IMG/VR virus record: IMGVR_UViG_3300020437_000294
Coordinates: 1-20,177 of that record
Direction: 5' to 3' (one strand)
DNA length: 20,177 bases
Source of the DNA: a virus
Positions 8,201 to 16,982 of the stretch are shown here, in pieces. The position numbers were made by a program, and so were the translations under genes. Positions within the stretch are counted from its first letter, which is position 1; each line of letters opens with the position of its first letter. Below the pieces are notes generated by a model. It did no database searches. It was not told the DNA's origin and saw nothing but the letters and a program-made list of their open reading frames with translations.

Positions 8201-10199
8201 CTAAAGGAATACCATAACCTAACCAATCATCTACTAATTTTTCAGCATTAATAATTTCTGCACCTGCTTTATCTATAGCAGCTTGACTTTTTTTAGTTTT
8301 CTTACCAGCATTTTTTTTAATTATATCTATAAAATTTTGAGTGGCGTTTCCAACTCTATCTGTAGCTATTTGCAAACCTTGTTGGTTAATAACAACTTCT
8401 TCATCATCAGGTAATCTATTTTGTAGTAATGCTTTTTTTCTTGTGTACTCTTGAAAAAATTTTAAATTCTTTTTATCTATACCTATCTTGCCTTTACTAT
8501 CTACCATTTTACCTAATGCACCTTCTTGCGTTTCAAACTGACTTTTCCTTTCAGCACCTTTAAATCCTCCTTCATCTTTCTTCTTTCTTACTTTGGCAGT
8601 TATTAAATCTTTTTTACCTTTCTGCATATCTTTAATGCGATTCATTTTCTGTGGATTTAATTGTGTATTACCTAAATCCAAGTCAGGTTGACTATCTAGT
8701 TTGTTTAGTGGTGTTTGTATTTTATTTGCAAAGTCTTGTAGTATTTTTACTTCTAAATTTAAACCACTTGTATTTGAAACCGAAGCACTAGCACTACCTG
8801 TCTGTTCTTTTACTAATGATTTTATTTTTGCGTGTACTTTGTCTCCATGTAATCTAACTTCTTTTTCTGTAAAGCCTTGATCTAAAAATACTTTTAGCAT
8901 CTTTCCATCATTCTGTGCTTTTACTTTTCTTCCATTTCTTAAAGACCAAGACATCTTATCGAAGTCAGATTGGAATTGTATATTGGCAGACCCATAACGA
9001 GGTTTAGTTCTTTTATATGCTTCTGGTGCTATAAAAGTAAGATCTTGTGTAACCTCTGTTTGAACTGCTGGTTTTTTTTGTTCTCCAAAATCTATATCTG
9101 ATTGTAAAACTTTTCCTTTTTTAGTTACTGTTAACTGACTAGGATCAAATTTTACTGATTGAAATGCACCTTTTTTACTTTTAAAAGAAACAGTAAATTT
9201 ACCAGTAGACTCATCAAAACCAACAACAGTTCCTATGTTTCCTCTATCTGCTGCTTTTACTCTGCTGCCTAAAGGAATACTATCTTCATTTATATTTGTT
9301 GTTTGTTGTTTTTGGCTGCTGATTTCTTGATCTAATTTATCAGTATCTACTCCTTCTTCTTTTAGTTTTTGTTTTTGTTTTTTTGATACTGTATCTATAT
9401 TCTTTACTGCATCATTAATAGTTTTGTTATCTTGTTTAGTTAATATTGCATCTGCTTCTGCTGGTGTTTTACCTTTAATTTTGTTAAAAATACCGCTTAA
9501 ACCTTCTAATGAACCTTTAAAACCAGCACCAAAAGCACCACCAAAACCTAGACTTAATAAATATTCATCACGAGTTACATCATCTCCTAATAAATCTCTA
9601 AGGAAAGTTTCACCCACACCAAAGCCAGCACCAAAAGCACCACTCTTTGCAACACCTTTAAGACCTTTTGCTGTTGTGCCAGCAGGTATTATTTGTACAA
9701 GACCAGCAGCTACAGCTTCCGCTTGACTTATTTTTTTTACACCCCTAGCTTTTTGTGCTGCGATATTTGCATAGTAACCTACAGCAAATTGACCCCCACC
9801 ATAAGCTGCAATACCTAAAGGACCAAGAGCTAACAAAGGTGCAAAAGCTAAATCAGCACCTATACCAGCACCTATTTCTATACCTAAACCTTTTGTTAAG
9901 CCTGACAGGTTTTGTTGTGGTTTTTCTTCTGTTAGATCGGTAAATATATTATTAGTAAAATCAAAATCTTGTGAAGCAAAATCAAAAGTTTCTTCATCAA
10001 ATAAAGTATTATTCACATAATCATCAAACTTAGATTCTGTTTTAAAAACATTAGTAAAAGAAGAATTAATTACTTGATTTTCAAGGTCTTTTAGTTCTGT
10101 ATTAGATGGTTGTTGATTAAGGCTATCAACAATGTTTGAGTCTGTTTTTTCTTCTTCTTTATTATCAAGAAGGCTTTTAACAATATTTGAATCTGTCAT
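5238..10199 (-). CDS. gp16-like internal virion protein D (ejected channel protein)
   Basis: At 1653 aa this is larger than T7 gp16 (1318 aa) but occupies its position, between a gp15-like gene and the fibre. In T7, gp16 is ejected with gp14 and gp15 to form the envelope-spanning DNA channel. The N-terminus has a near-duplication of TDSNIVxSL (residues 2 and 19). Residues ~100-240 are Gly/Ala-rich and hydrophobic (for example LAFAPLLALGPLGIAAYGG), fit for membrane insertion. Residues ~306-362 look like a small SH3/KOW-type beta barrel (GSRVKAADRGNIGTVVGFD). Next comes a PRYGSANIQFQSDFDK module (~400-465), a motif I recall from large phage polyvalent proteins. A PPMRTFFKFTRTPTNMI segment near 1040 is typical, from memory, of marine phage homologues. 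No transglycosylase motif is seen at the N-terminus, unlike T7. Start ATG follows the upstream stop by one base. Confidence 0.88.
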   Translation of the reverse strand: MTDSNIVKSLLDNKEEEKTDSNIVDSLNQQPSNTELKDLENQVINSSFTNVFKTESKFDDYVNNTLFDEETFDFASQDFDFTNNIFTDLTEEKPQQNLSGLTKGLGIEIGAGIGADLAFAPLLALGPLGIAAYGGGQFAVGYYANIAAQKARGVKKISQAEAVAAGLVQIIPAGTTAKGLKGVAKSGAFGAGFGVGETFLRDLLGDDVTRDEYLLSLGFGGAFGAGFKGSLEGLSGIFNKIKGKTPAEADAILTKQDNKTINDAVKNIDTVSKKQKQKLKEEGVDTDKLDQEISSQKQQTTNINEDSIPLGSRVKAADRGNIGTVVGFDESTGKFTVSFKSKKGAFQSVKFDPSQLTVTKKGKVLQSDIDFGEQKKPAVQTEVTQDLTFIAPEAYKRTKPRYGSANIQFQSDFDKMSWSLRNGRKVKAQNDGKMLKVFLDQGFTEKEVRLHGDKVHAKIKSLVKEQTGSASASVSNTSGLNLEVKILQDFANKIQTPLNKLDSQPDLDLGNTQLNPQKMNRIKDMQKGKKDLITAKVRKKKDEGGFKGAERKSQFETQEGALGKMVDSKGKIGIDKKNLKFFQEYTRKKALLQNRLPDDEEVVINQQGLQIATDRVGNATQNFIDIIKKNAGKKTKKSQAAIDKAGAEIINAEKLVDDWLGYGIPLGTRLGRALQAFKIKPVEGIEGMTPAEVMKLSPLEKKNLTAQNRDVSPALTKLIEQSQDFQENLLAKIKEGHETGDYSQVIKVAQDMKEAGGSIENMVKLYNADAFGKTLKLANQTSRIINEVGINGVLSGLPSQRVNLYSGIVQTFLGNMKNFSGTLDVANGKGLIRKEGVEAATRHLFAMMYNFDFGLKVWKRSWDMEDNFINVGNSKIETGQRFVISSESPFFPLRTAINSTGKIIRLPSRLMTSNDALIQTPNILGSTAYHATMEALKKGLKGQDLDDYVKGSLDGVIAYILKGQEGELGRLKPLEGDTFFKKGIGPREFIADPVLAKIFQRAKNFGKEITYTQQIRGGRSDDVTDPLGLFAEEINNLAIQYPPMRTFFKFTRTPTNMIKDIMRYIPVINTPARFGGKKNYNFLNAFLLPEIAADLRSPDPQVRTNTRGQIYMGNAFATILAFMAYKDIYQPANEFMSSSEYDSEDKIPKTFLTGGGPSWKTKEGAAKHLSLLRSKWLPYSRAYLMYDEDGEILFDEDGKPKYNYVSYEDLPDPVLSFVKAWVDFQEMSPFFTKKLDRIYDEYTIGWAGFIGRVITNKSYVQQFNETMDMFTALPEVGAGGVDPDDTISYERQRNIAYLGRLFESSVTPYSSLWEDILRLPADVTAQVLGIDEQKAQQLRKEGSEGLTKYAIEVLGKEIKLGTVKNKRLIRLFAKMDTKTYSGDFSDLTRNIKNLRYLTSEDKLGLSDQDYNEVNGALQYLHGLLQQMKANVPSNVGGDLPFQVEHITNDVVTYPSRRGFNVFTNAKHSKSKNNLLHEASYTIGRLLPEPPNIIRGSKVKNFVRNSNFSSKLFKPIKLNTIQYNNLKKYVNTTVLSIGGKSYNNADALKAYIKGELERVEDGFRVKDQYSYEANKQQIETYGLSSEEGQIAANRIFKVMNGINQDFINAGIEKYIKANFSEEELEARINVKLDQQNKYNEEMEEILDTLNLKRF
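9114..9284 (-). other. Possible SH3/KOW-like beta domain inside gp16-like protein
   Basis: Residues ~306-362 alternate hydrophobic and polar residues with turns at ADRGN, DESTG and SKKG, the look of a five-strand barrel seen in KOW/SH3-like domains. It is flanked by charged linkers, so it is likely a separate module. The fold is inferred. Confidence 0.4.
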
Positions 10200-10200
10200 G

Positions 10201-12918
10201 TTAGTTCTTTAAAAACTGTTTATAAGAATTATTTTTGTATGCACTCCAAGCATTAAGCCCTTGCTCATCATATAGTCGCTTGGCTGCAATTACATTAATA
10301 ATAGGGTCGTATAACTCTTCTTCAGATTCAATATCAAATACATTTAATAATCTGTCTCTATCATCTTTCATATTTAGTTGTAACAAGCCTATAGAAAATT
10401 CATTTTCTTTTTTTGGATCAGTTCCAGATTTGACAGTATCAATCATTGGATCACCTGCTGACTCTGCCATTGCCACAGCAGCCATAATTTTTGCAATGTT
10501 TGGTTCAAAACCTACAGCTAATAGCATTTCTTCTATTTTAGGTTGAGGTATTACTTTTGTCTTGTCTGTATCTTTTAAAATATCGTCTAATGCTTTTATC
10601 TGATTATTTTTTACTTCTTTCATATTTATCCTTTCAACCATTGGTACAATTAATTCGTCACCTACTCTTATCAAATCTGCGTTAGTTATATTGTTTGCTT
10701 CCATAAACGCTTTTAAAGGCACATTAAATTCTTCTGCTAACTGACTTAAAGTATCTCCCTGTTCAACTTCAACTGTAGTAGGTGAGTCACCACTAAAAGC
10801 ACTAGCTTCTAAATCATCACTTAGTAATTTTTCATTTCTTGTCTCTGTTTGATTGTCTTCAAAAGTTGCATTATAAAAATCAACATTAAAATTTTCAAAT
10901 GATTTTATTTTTAAATTTTGACGTAACGATTCACCAGCAGGTGTAACTGAACCATTAATAGATACAACTGTAGTAGTTGGTCCTACTTGTAATTCATTAG
11001 TATTAACTTCACTAAATAACTTTGTATTTGTATCGTAAGTTAAAACTTTTTGTTCTTGTATATTTACTGTCTTGCCATCATCTTGATTATCTTTATTATT
11101 TTCTTCTTCTACTTCTACAAATTCTTGTGATAAATCTAAAGCTGGATCATAAAAATTATAAGAACCAAACCTTCTTGAATTTTTTATTTTTCTTAAATTA
11201 CCTAAATACCAATTTCTAACTGTTGTTGTCTTACCATCTTTATCTATTTGAGCATCAAGTCCTCCATTTTCTTTTACTAATTTTTTTAATTCTGTATTCA
11301 AATCTTGCATTTTATCTACGTCATCAGCATCTTTATAACTAACTACACCTGATGCTAAATTTACTTTTCCAATAGTTCTTTGACCATACTTTATTAACTC
11401 TTTCATTGCTGGAAATCTTTGTTCTAAAGTTTTACCTTCTGTTTTACTTAAATAAGTTTTTAATTTAGTATATTTTTCTCTGTCTGCTTTAGAAGCATTT
11501 GGTCCTAAAGCTTGCATGACATCTGTTAGTTGTATTAAGGCTTGACTTTGCGTTACTGTACCTGCATCATATTCCGTTTCTAATTCAAAAAAGAAATCAT
11601 CAACACTAAAGTTTCTAAGATCATATTGTTTATATAAAAATTCAATTTGCTCTGGGTATTTCTCAGCTAGTGCATCTAATGTATTCCCTATATTTTTGAA
11701 ATAATTTAGTGCTTCTTTACCATCTTTAAATTGAGTACGAGAAAAATCTAGATTATTTAAAGTATCAGATATAGTATTTTGATCGCTTATCTTATTGTAA
11801 TCGTTCTGTTTTTTCTTTATATCTTCTTTTTTGTCATATACATCTGTTAGTAGAGTTTCAATTTTATCTTCACCATCTGCTATATAAAAACTACTTAAAG
11901 GCTGTTGTATTACATTTCCATTTTTTAATATTGTTTTTGGTCCTACTTTTAAATTACCTATCCAGTTAATATATTCTTCTACTTCTTCATAAGCAATATC
12001 CATATCAAGATTATTGCTTTCATAATAATCAAGAATTTTTAATACATTTGTTTTTACTTGTCCTATCATTTTTGAAGGCGATACTGCGGTAGCAAGACCT
12101 CTGTTAACCATAGAATCTACATTATCTTGTAATTCTTCTAAAGCTAAAAATTCTCCCTGCGAAAGACCATTATTTTTTATTCTGTCTTTTTCTGTATAGT
12201 TATCATCTATTAAATTTAATTCTATATTGTCGTTATAGTTATCTATGCTAAACCAAGAATTTAAAACTGAATCGTTAAACAATATACTAGCTTGTTTAAT
12301 TTTTGACTCTGCTAACTTTGTTTCTTGGTCGTTAAATACTTTTTGTATTGCAAGATTTTGTTTTGGTAATATATGTTCTTTTATTAAACTAGCTCTTATA
12401 CCTCTTGTATTAGCTAGTTGTGAGCTTTGAAATTCAGTAAGTGCTTTATCAAAAGCTTCAGAGTTTACATCAAATTGAGATAAAGGTTGTTGTATGGTTG
12501 TACCATTTGGTAAATCAACATCTACAACATATTCATCAAAAAACTTTTTTGTTTTTGCTTCTTGTCCATTGGCTATATTAATTGCTAATTGTTTTTCTAT
12601 TCCATATTGCATAAATCTATTTGTCCCAAGAAAATGTCTAAAAGTTTTTTTATCAGTATTTGCTTCTACTTCTTTTCTTATTTCTATAAGTTCTTTAGGT
12701 GATGCACCTGCCACTTTTAACATTCCTTCTTCTATATCTCTTTTTCTATTTTCTGCTGTTTTAACTTGTATAAATTTTTGCAATGTAGGATTAACAACTT
12801 CTAAGATTGCTGCTAAATCTGCCATACTACTTTTTCGTGTAGCAAGAACAGGTTGCACAAAAGTATTAACTGGTCTTCTAAAACTTTCGCCTGATGTACT
12901 TTGAAAACTTGATGACAT
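10201..12918 (-). CDS. gp15-like internal virion protein with LysM and lytic transglycosylase domains
   Basis: A 905-aa protein in the T7 gp15 position (T7 gp15 is 747 aa). Residues 1 to ~700 are mostly helical, charged and without a recognisable domain, as expected for the ejectosome tube. Residues ~713-757 are a LysM peptidoglycan-binding domain (VEVEQGDTLSQLAEEFNVPL, then VGDELIVP). Residues ~790-905 form a lysozyme/SLT-like domain: AAVAMAESAGDP supplies the likely catalytic Glu819, followed by FSIGLLQLN, corresponding to the G-L-[ML]-Q motif, and AAKRLYDEQGLNAWSAY near the end. In T7 the wall-cutting domain is on gp16, so the activity has moved between neighbouring ejection proteins. The start is four bases after the gp14-like stop. 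Confidence 0.9.
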   Translation of the reverse strand: MSSSFQSTSGESFRRPVNTFVQPVLATRKSSMADLAAILEVVNPTLQKFIQVKTAENRKRDIEEGMLKVAGASPKELIEIRKEVEANTDKKTFRHFLGTNRFMQYGIEKQLAINIANGQEAKTKKFFDEYVVDVDLPNGTTIQQPLSQFDVNSEAFDKALTEFQSSQLANTRGIRASLIKEHILPKQNLAIQKVFNDQETKLAESKIKQASILFNDSVLNSWFSIDNYNDNIELNLIDDNYTEKDRIKNNGLSQGEFLALEELQDNVDSMVNRGLATAVSPSKMIGQVKTNVLKILDYYESNNLDMDIAYEEVEEYINWIGNLKVGPKTILKNGNVIQQPLSSFYIADGEDKIETLLTDVYDKKEDIKKKQNDYNKISDQNTISDTLNNLDFSRTQFKDGKEALNYFKNIGNTLDALAEKYPEQIEFLYKQYDLRNFSVDDFFFELETEYDAGTVTQSQALIQLTDVMQALGPNASKADREKYTKLKTYLSKTEGKTLEQRFPAMKELIKYGQRTIGKVNLASGVVSYKDADDVDKMQDLNTELKKLVKENGGLDAQIDKDGKTTTVRNWYLGNLRKIKNSRRFGSYNFYDPALDLSQEFVEVEEENNKDNQDDGKTVNIQEQKVLTYDTNTKLFSEVNTNELQVGPTTTVVSINGSVTPAGESLRQNLKIKSFENFNVDFYNATFEDNQTETRNEKLLSDDLEASAFSGDSPTTVEVEQGDTLSQLAEEFNVPLKAFMEANNITNADLIRVGDELIVPMVERINMKEVKNNQIKALDDILKDTDKTKVIPQPKIEEMLLAVGFEPNIAKIMAAVAMAESAGDPMIDTVKSGTDPKKENEFSIGLLQLNMKDDRDRLLNVFDIESEEELYDPIINVIAAKRLYDEQGLNAWSAYKNNSYKQFLKN

Positions 12919-12922
12919 AATT

Positions 12923-13459
12923 TTATCTATTAAAAATGTTATCTTCTAAAGAAAGTTCAGTACCAAAAGCACTTGAAGCAGCACCTAAAAGAATTGAACC
13001 TGTTGTAGGTATTGCATTGTAAGCTTCAATAGTATTACTTCTTAATCTATTTCTAATGCCTTGATATTCTGCTTCAGTTTCTTTTACATTAAATAAATAT
13101 TGTCTGTCCATAGATTCCATACTTTGTCTTATTTTTTCATTGTAGTTTGCACCTTGTCTTGCTTGATCCATTACTAATAAATTTGTGGTATTGCCAACTT
13201 GTCCTCTAGATAATAAAGCTTTAGTGGCTTTTAATGTATCAATAGTTTTAGCAAATTTATCTTGTCTAGCAGATACTTTATTTTCTTCTAAACCTTCAGA
13301 CAAACCTAATTGTTTGTTTCTTTTGTTATCTTCAGCAGATTGTGTACCTTCTAATTCTTGTTGATAAGTTTGATTGGCTTTATCTTTTGCAGCACCACGC
13401 ATAGCAAGACCTTGGAAAAGACTTAAACCTCCACTAATAGCTGCTGGTACAGAACACAT
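12923..13459 (-). CDS. gp14-like internal virion protein B
   Basis: A 178-aa, mostly helical protein (T7 gp14 is 196 aa) in the gp14 position. The start, MCSVPAAISGGLSLFQGLAM, is short and hydrophobic, followed by a long Gln/Glu/Lys-rich helical region and a Gly/Ala-rich near-C-terminal segment (GSILLGAASSAFG). That plan matches gp14 homologues, which in T7 form the outer-membrane part of the ejectosome. The ATG directly abuts the upstream TAA, in the same frame, so reinitiation is likely. Identity rests on position and on the N-terminal pattern rather than on a strong motif. Confidence 0.82.
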   Translation of the reverse strand: MCSVPAAISGGLSLFQGLAMRGAAKDKANQTYQQELEGTQSAEDNKRNKQLGLSEGLEENKVSARQDKFAKTIDTLKATKALLSRGQVGNTTNLLVMDQARQGANYNEKIRQSMESMDRQYLFNVKETEAEYQGIRNRLRSNTIEAYNAIPTTGSILLGAASSAFGTELSLEDNIFNR

Positions 13460-13912
13460 TTAAGCAATCCTCAGAAATTCATAAAATGGTTTTTCATGTT
13501 GACCATACTTTTCGTGATACTTTATAAAAACAAAACCGAGAGCTTCTAGCCACTTTATAGCAGCATGATTCTCTGCATATACAAAATTATATAAGACTTT
13601 ATAAGATTTCAACAAATTATCTACCCATTCTCTACCTTTTCTAATAAGTTGTATTTTATATTTTTTATTTTCAAATAATTCATCTGTCATAATACACCAT
13701 ATACAACCATCTTTTATTACTCCACATAATCCCATAGGTTGATCCTTATCACCAGCTATAGTCAATACTTTTTCGCCATACAAATAAGACAAACGCAAAG
13801 CATCTTCTGGATCTTGTCCTGTTTGATATTGACTTTCAAGTCGATCCATCATTCTCATGTTTTGACATACATAGTTAAGATCTGATAGTTTTGTTTTTCT
13901 TAAATATCCCAT
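13460..13912 (-). CDS. gp13-like internal virion protein A, GNAT fold
   Basis: A 150-aa protein (T7 gp13 is 138 aa) between tail tube B and the gp14-like gene. It starts MGYLRKTKLSDLNYVCQNM, and the C-terminal half has the GNAT-type YAENHAAIKWLEALGFVF segment, in which an Asn precedes the last helix and the LGF strand. Phage gp13 proteins share this acetyltransferase-like fold; they are needed for virion assembly or internal core formation, and no acetyl transfer has been assigned that I know of. The visible GNAT pattern alone would allow annotation as an acetyltransferase, but context favours the structural role. Its ATG shares one base with the upstream TAA. Confidence 0.85.
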   Translation of the reverse strand: MGYLRKTKLSDLNYVCQNMRMMDRLESQYQTGQDPEDALRLSYLYGEKVLTIAGDKDQPMGLCGVIKDGCIWCIMTDELFENKKYKIQLIRKGREWVDNLLKSYKVLYNFVYAENHAAIKWLEALGFVFIKYHEKYGQHEKPFYEFLRIA

Positions 13913-16368
13913 TAAACTCTTCTACTCCTCATATGAAATACTCCTTCAAATTCTGCACTAGCTAATAAAGTAGGCAAGAACGTATTGTTCTTTACATCTA
14001 TATCTACTCTATCTGACTTACTCATAATTGGTACTTTAAATGTGCCTGTATCTAAATTAATCTGACCAATCGAAGCAGAAGCAGCACCAAGCAAACGACC
14101 AGTAAATTTATGTAATGATGTATCTCTATTCTCAGGTGTTACTTCTACTTGAAAGAAACCAGAATCTTCATACTTAATATAAAAATGATGTATCTGTAAT
14201 CGACCACTTATAAGTTCAGAAGCACCTCCACCGCCTTGAGTTAATCTTTGTTTACTAAACCTATAGTGCATTTCATAAGGTTCACCAATAATAAATTTAC
14301 TATTTCTAAAATCACCTGTTGCTGTAATTGTAGAAGTAGATCCATCTGATGTATTGGTAGTTGTAAGTGCTTGTCCTGATACAAGAGTTTTGGTATTGCC
14401 TTCAGCATCTACAAACGTACTTGTTTCATTGCTAGCAAGATAACGACCAATAATATTCATGTTGGCTCTTAATCTATAAGGAACTGTAAATGTAGAAATA
14501 CCAGTAGCAGAGTTGTAAGCAACAGATACACCGCTAGTAGCTTCAGTTACTTTATGATCTAAATGATATTCAAATTCTGCATTAGGTTCTCTAAAATTAG
14601 TTTCAAATGGTATTTTTTCTAGGGTTACACCATTAGCTTCTTCTATTACCAATATCAAATCAGTACCAATAAAATCAATATTTAAGATAGATCTATTGCT
14701 ATTTATTGTGTAAGTAAACCAAGCGTTCAATGCTTTACTAAACCCTTCACCATATAGCCATCTGTTTACATATAACTTGTTTGGATTTTCTGTACCAAGC
14801 AAAACAAGAATATCTTGGTTGTTTGATACTGCCATTTTAAAAATGCCACTTGGTATTAGTCTTGGTACATGAATTGTTGTATTTGCAGCATCTTGGATCT
14901 GTTGATTACCTGCAATAATATATTCTCTAATACCTGCAAAAGAACCTTTTTTAGTTAAGAAATAAATAGAAGAACCAGAACCAACAGGCTGTGCTGCTGC
15001 GTTACTTTCAAATTCAGTTTGTACCAGTACGTTAGCTGTTGAAGGTGTAAGGTTATCTGCTGAACTTGATAATACAAATTGCGTTTGTTCAGAAAATAAT
15101 ATAAGTTTTTCTCCCATAGTTACTGCGTGTTTTAATATTGCAACCTTTGTATGAGATGCAGCTACGTCTATTGGTTCAGTATCTAAAACTGATATAACTG
15201 TTTCTGGAAAAAAATTAAAAAATTCTGAAACTGTTGAAAGTATTACATTATCTGCTGCAAGAAATCCAAGTCTGTTTCTAAAGAAAAATACGTTATTAAT
15301 TTTATTACCAATAAAAGAAGGATTTGGTGATGATACTAAATCACCTACAACACGTTCACCCCATTGAGGTAATGTAAAATCAGTTCCAGATATTGTATAT
15401 GTATCTCCATCTACTCTTGCAAATCTAAAATTACCATCAGCTTGACGTATAAGAACGTGTGGCATTGTGTCGTAATTAAATTTAAAAGGTATGCCAGCTT
15501 CTACAGTTTCTTGCCATTGCCCTTCTTCAAAAGCATTGCCATTATTAGTTGCAAATTTAACGTAATAATTATCAAAGGCTGTACCTTCATCACCAACAAT
15601 CTCTACTACATACCCATTAGGCGATACATTAGGAAGATCAGTAAACTGCTGTACTGTATCTTTGATAATAGTCATTTTGGTATTACCCTGAGAGTCGTTA
15701 CCATCTATTGAAAAATTGCTACCATCATTTTTTTTAATATGTATTACAGGACCATTTCTAGCAATCGTAAAACCTGTAAGACCAGAATTTAAACCACCTG
15801 CAAGATCAGAAGCTACAGTATCAGTTGATAAAGGATCATTACCAGTAGTGTCATCTGTAACTGTTACACCATCTACAGTTACAGAATAAGTTGTTTTTGA
15901 TGTTGCTTGTTTTATAAATATAACTGCTTGAGTTATATTGCTAGCACTATTTGATACTGCTGTATCCATTGCAGTTGTAATACTTGTATTAACAACAAAA
16001 GTAAAGTCAGCAATAGTTACTGTTTTCATTACACTTCTAGGGTCTGAAGTGTTTAAATAATTAGTACCATCTGGCTTGTTTACTGTTTTCTCTGTACCAT
16101 CTAATTCAAAAACCTTGACATCACCATTACTAAATATTGCTACATATTGTTCAGTAGCATCTCTATTTATAGTTTGTATATGAACATTACCAAGAGTAGA
16201 GTTACCAACTGTAGCTAAAAATTGTGATCCTGATCTTTTTGAAAGACCAAGAACAGGGTTGCTATCAGCATTGTCTTGTATGTCAGCATGATCTGCTTGC
16301 TTCAAAGCATCAGAAGATTGAGATATACCTCTTAATAATGTAGGTATAGCTCTTGATATAACACCCAT
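13912..16368 (-). CDS. Tail tubular protein B (T7 gp12-like nozzle)
   Basis: An 818-aa protein, close in size to T7 gp12 (794 aa). The N-terminus has the family pattern IPTLLRGISQSSDALK, a segment describing the invariant loop that meets the adaptor, followed by GLSKRSGSQFLATV. Later motifs such as FFFRNRLGFLAADNVILS and SEFFNFFPETV are typical of gp12 beta-propeller nozzles. Six copies form the tail nozzle in T7, bound to the gp11 adaptor and the fibres. It follows the gp11-like gene by two bases and overlaps the gp13-like start by one base, consistent with one late operon. Confidence 0.95.
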   Translation of the reverse strand: MGVISRAIPTLLRGISQSSDALKQADHADIQDNADSNPVLGLSKRSGSQFLATVGNSTLGNVHIQTINRDATEQYVAIFSNGDVKVFELDGTEKTVNKPDGTNYLNTSDPRSVMKTVTIADFTFVVNTSITTAMDTAVSNSASNITQAVIFIKQATSKTTYSVTVDGVTVTDDTTGNDPLSTDTVASDLAGGLNSGLTGFTIARNGPVIHIKKNDGSNFSIDGNDSQGNTKMTIIKDTVQQFTDLPNVSPNGYVVEIVGDEGTAFDNYYVKFATNNGNAFEEGQWQETVEAGIPFKFNYDTMPHVLIRQADGNFRFARVDGDTYTISGTDFTLPQWGERVVGDLVSSPNPSFIGNKINNVFFFRNRLGFLAADNVILSTVSEFFNFFPETVISVLDTEPIDVAASHTKVAILKHAVTMGEKLILFSEQTQFVLSSSADNLTPSTANVLVQTEFESNAAAQPVGSGSSIYFLTKKGSFAGIREYIIAGNQQIQDAANTTIHVPRLIPSGIFKMAVSNNQDILVLLGTENPNKLYVNRWLYGEGFSKALNAWFTYTINSNRSILNIDFIGTDLILVIEEANGVTLEKIPFETNFREPNAEFEYHLDHKVTEATSGVSVAYNSATGISTFTVPYRLRANMNIIGRYLASNETSTFVDAEGNTKTLVSGQALTTTNTSDGSTSTITATGDFRNSKFIIGEPYEMHYRFSKQRLTQGGGGASELISGRLQIHHFYIKYEDSGFFQVEVTPENRDTSLHKFTGRLLGAASASIGQINLDTGTFKVPIMSKSDRVDIDVKNNTFLPTLLASAEFEGVFHMRSRRV

Positions 16369-16370
16369 AA

Positions 16371-16979
16371 TTATCTAATTAAAGCACTAGAAGGATTGTA
16401 AGTATCAAAGATACTGGTAAGAGAGGGGTCACCTCTTAGTATATTGTGATCTCCGTTTGATAAATCAGTTTCCATTAGTATTGCTCTAGCTCTTGCTTCG
16501 TCTTGCTGTGTGTAAGTTCTTAATGCTTGGTCACTTACAATTCTGTCAACAAATTTTCTTGCAGCTTGTATATTTATATAGTGTCTAGCTGGTTCTGGTA
16601 TTTCATCAAATTCTCTAAAATAAACAACAGTACAAATTAAATCTTCATCAAATTCATATTTATTATTTTGTCTGTCATATAATTTTGTGCCACGTTGTAT
16701 AGGATCTATCGTTGGGTGATGATTAACATTAGCATCAATCCTAAGAATGTTTGTTGGCAAATTAATTTGATTTGATCCATCTCGTGTAAAGGTTACATCT
16801 ATTTCTGTATTAAAAGACCAACCCTCTGATTGAATACTTTTATTTGCTTCAAGAAGAGTTGATTGTGCAGTAACGGCATCTGCTGGAAGTAACCCTACAA
16901 GACTATTAATAGGAGCTTCTCCTATTGCAGCCAACATAATGTTGATACATTGAAGTTCGGTGGTTGCAGCTACAGCCAT
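16371..16979 (-). CDS. Tail tubular protein A (T7 gp11-like adaptor)
   Basis: A 202-aa protein, against 196 aa for T7 gp11. Characteristic segments are CINIMLAAIGEAPINSL at the start, then a helix with LLEANKSIQSEGWSFNTE, and a C-terminal helical part around YINIQAARKFVDRIV and DEARARA. In T7, twelve copies link the portal to the gp12 nozzle. GGAG at 16989-16992, nine bases before the ATG, lies in the end of the preceding 57-aa gene and supports the start. Confidence 0.95.
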   Translation of the reverse strand: MAVAATTELQCINIMLAAIGEAPINSLVGLLPADAVTAQSTLLEANKSIQSEGWSFNTEIDVTFTRDGSNQINLPTNILRIDANVNHHPTIDPIQRGTKLYDRQNNKYEFDEDLICTVVYFREFDEIPEPARHYINIQAARKFVDRIVSDQALRTYTQQDEARARAILMETDLSNGDHNILRGDPSLTSIFDTYNPSSALIR

Positions 16980-16982
16980 AAA

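Noticed and set aside
12494-12904. 136-aa plus-strand frame opposite the gp15-like gene
   Set aside because: It is antisense to a well-supported gene, has a Phe/Ser/Leu-rich composition expected from the complement of AT-rich coding DNA, and no ribosome binding site or family match.
13460-13912. A host-type N-acetyltransferase
   Set aside because: GNAT features are real, but length and position match T7 gp13, a virion protein, so enzyme activity is not assumed.
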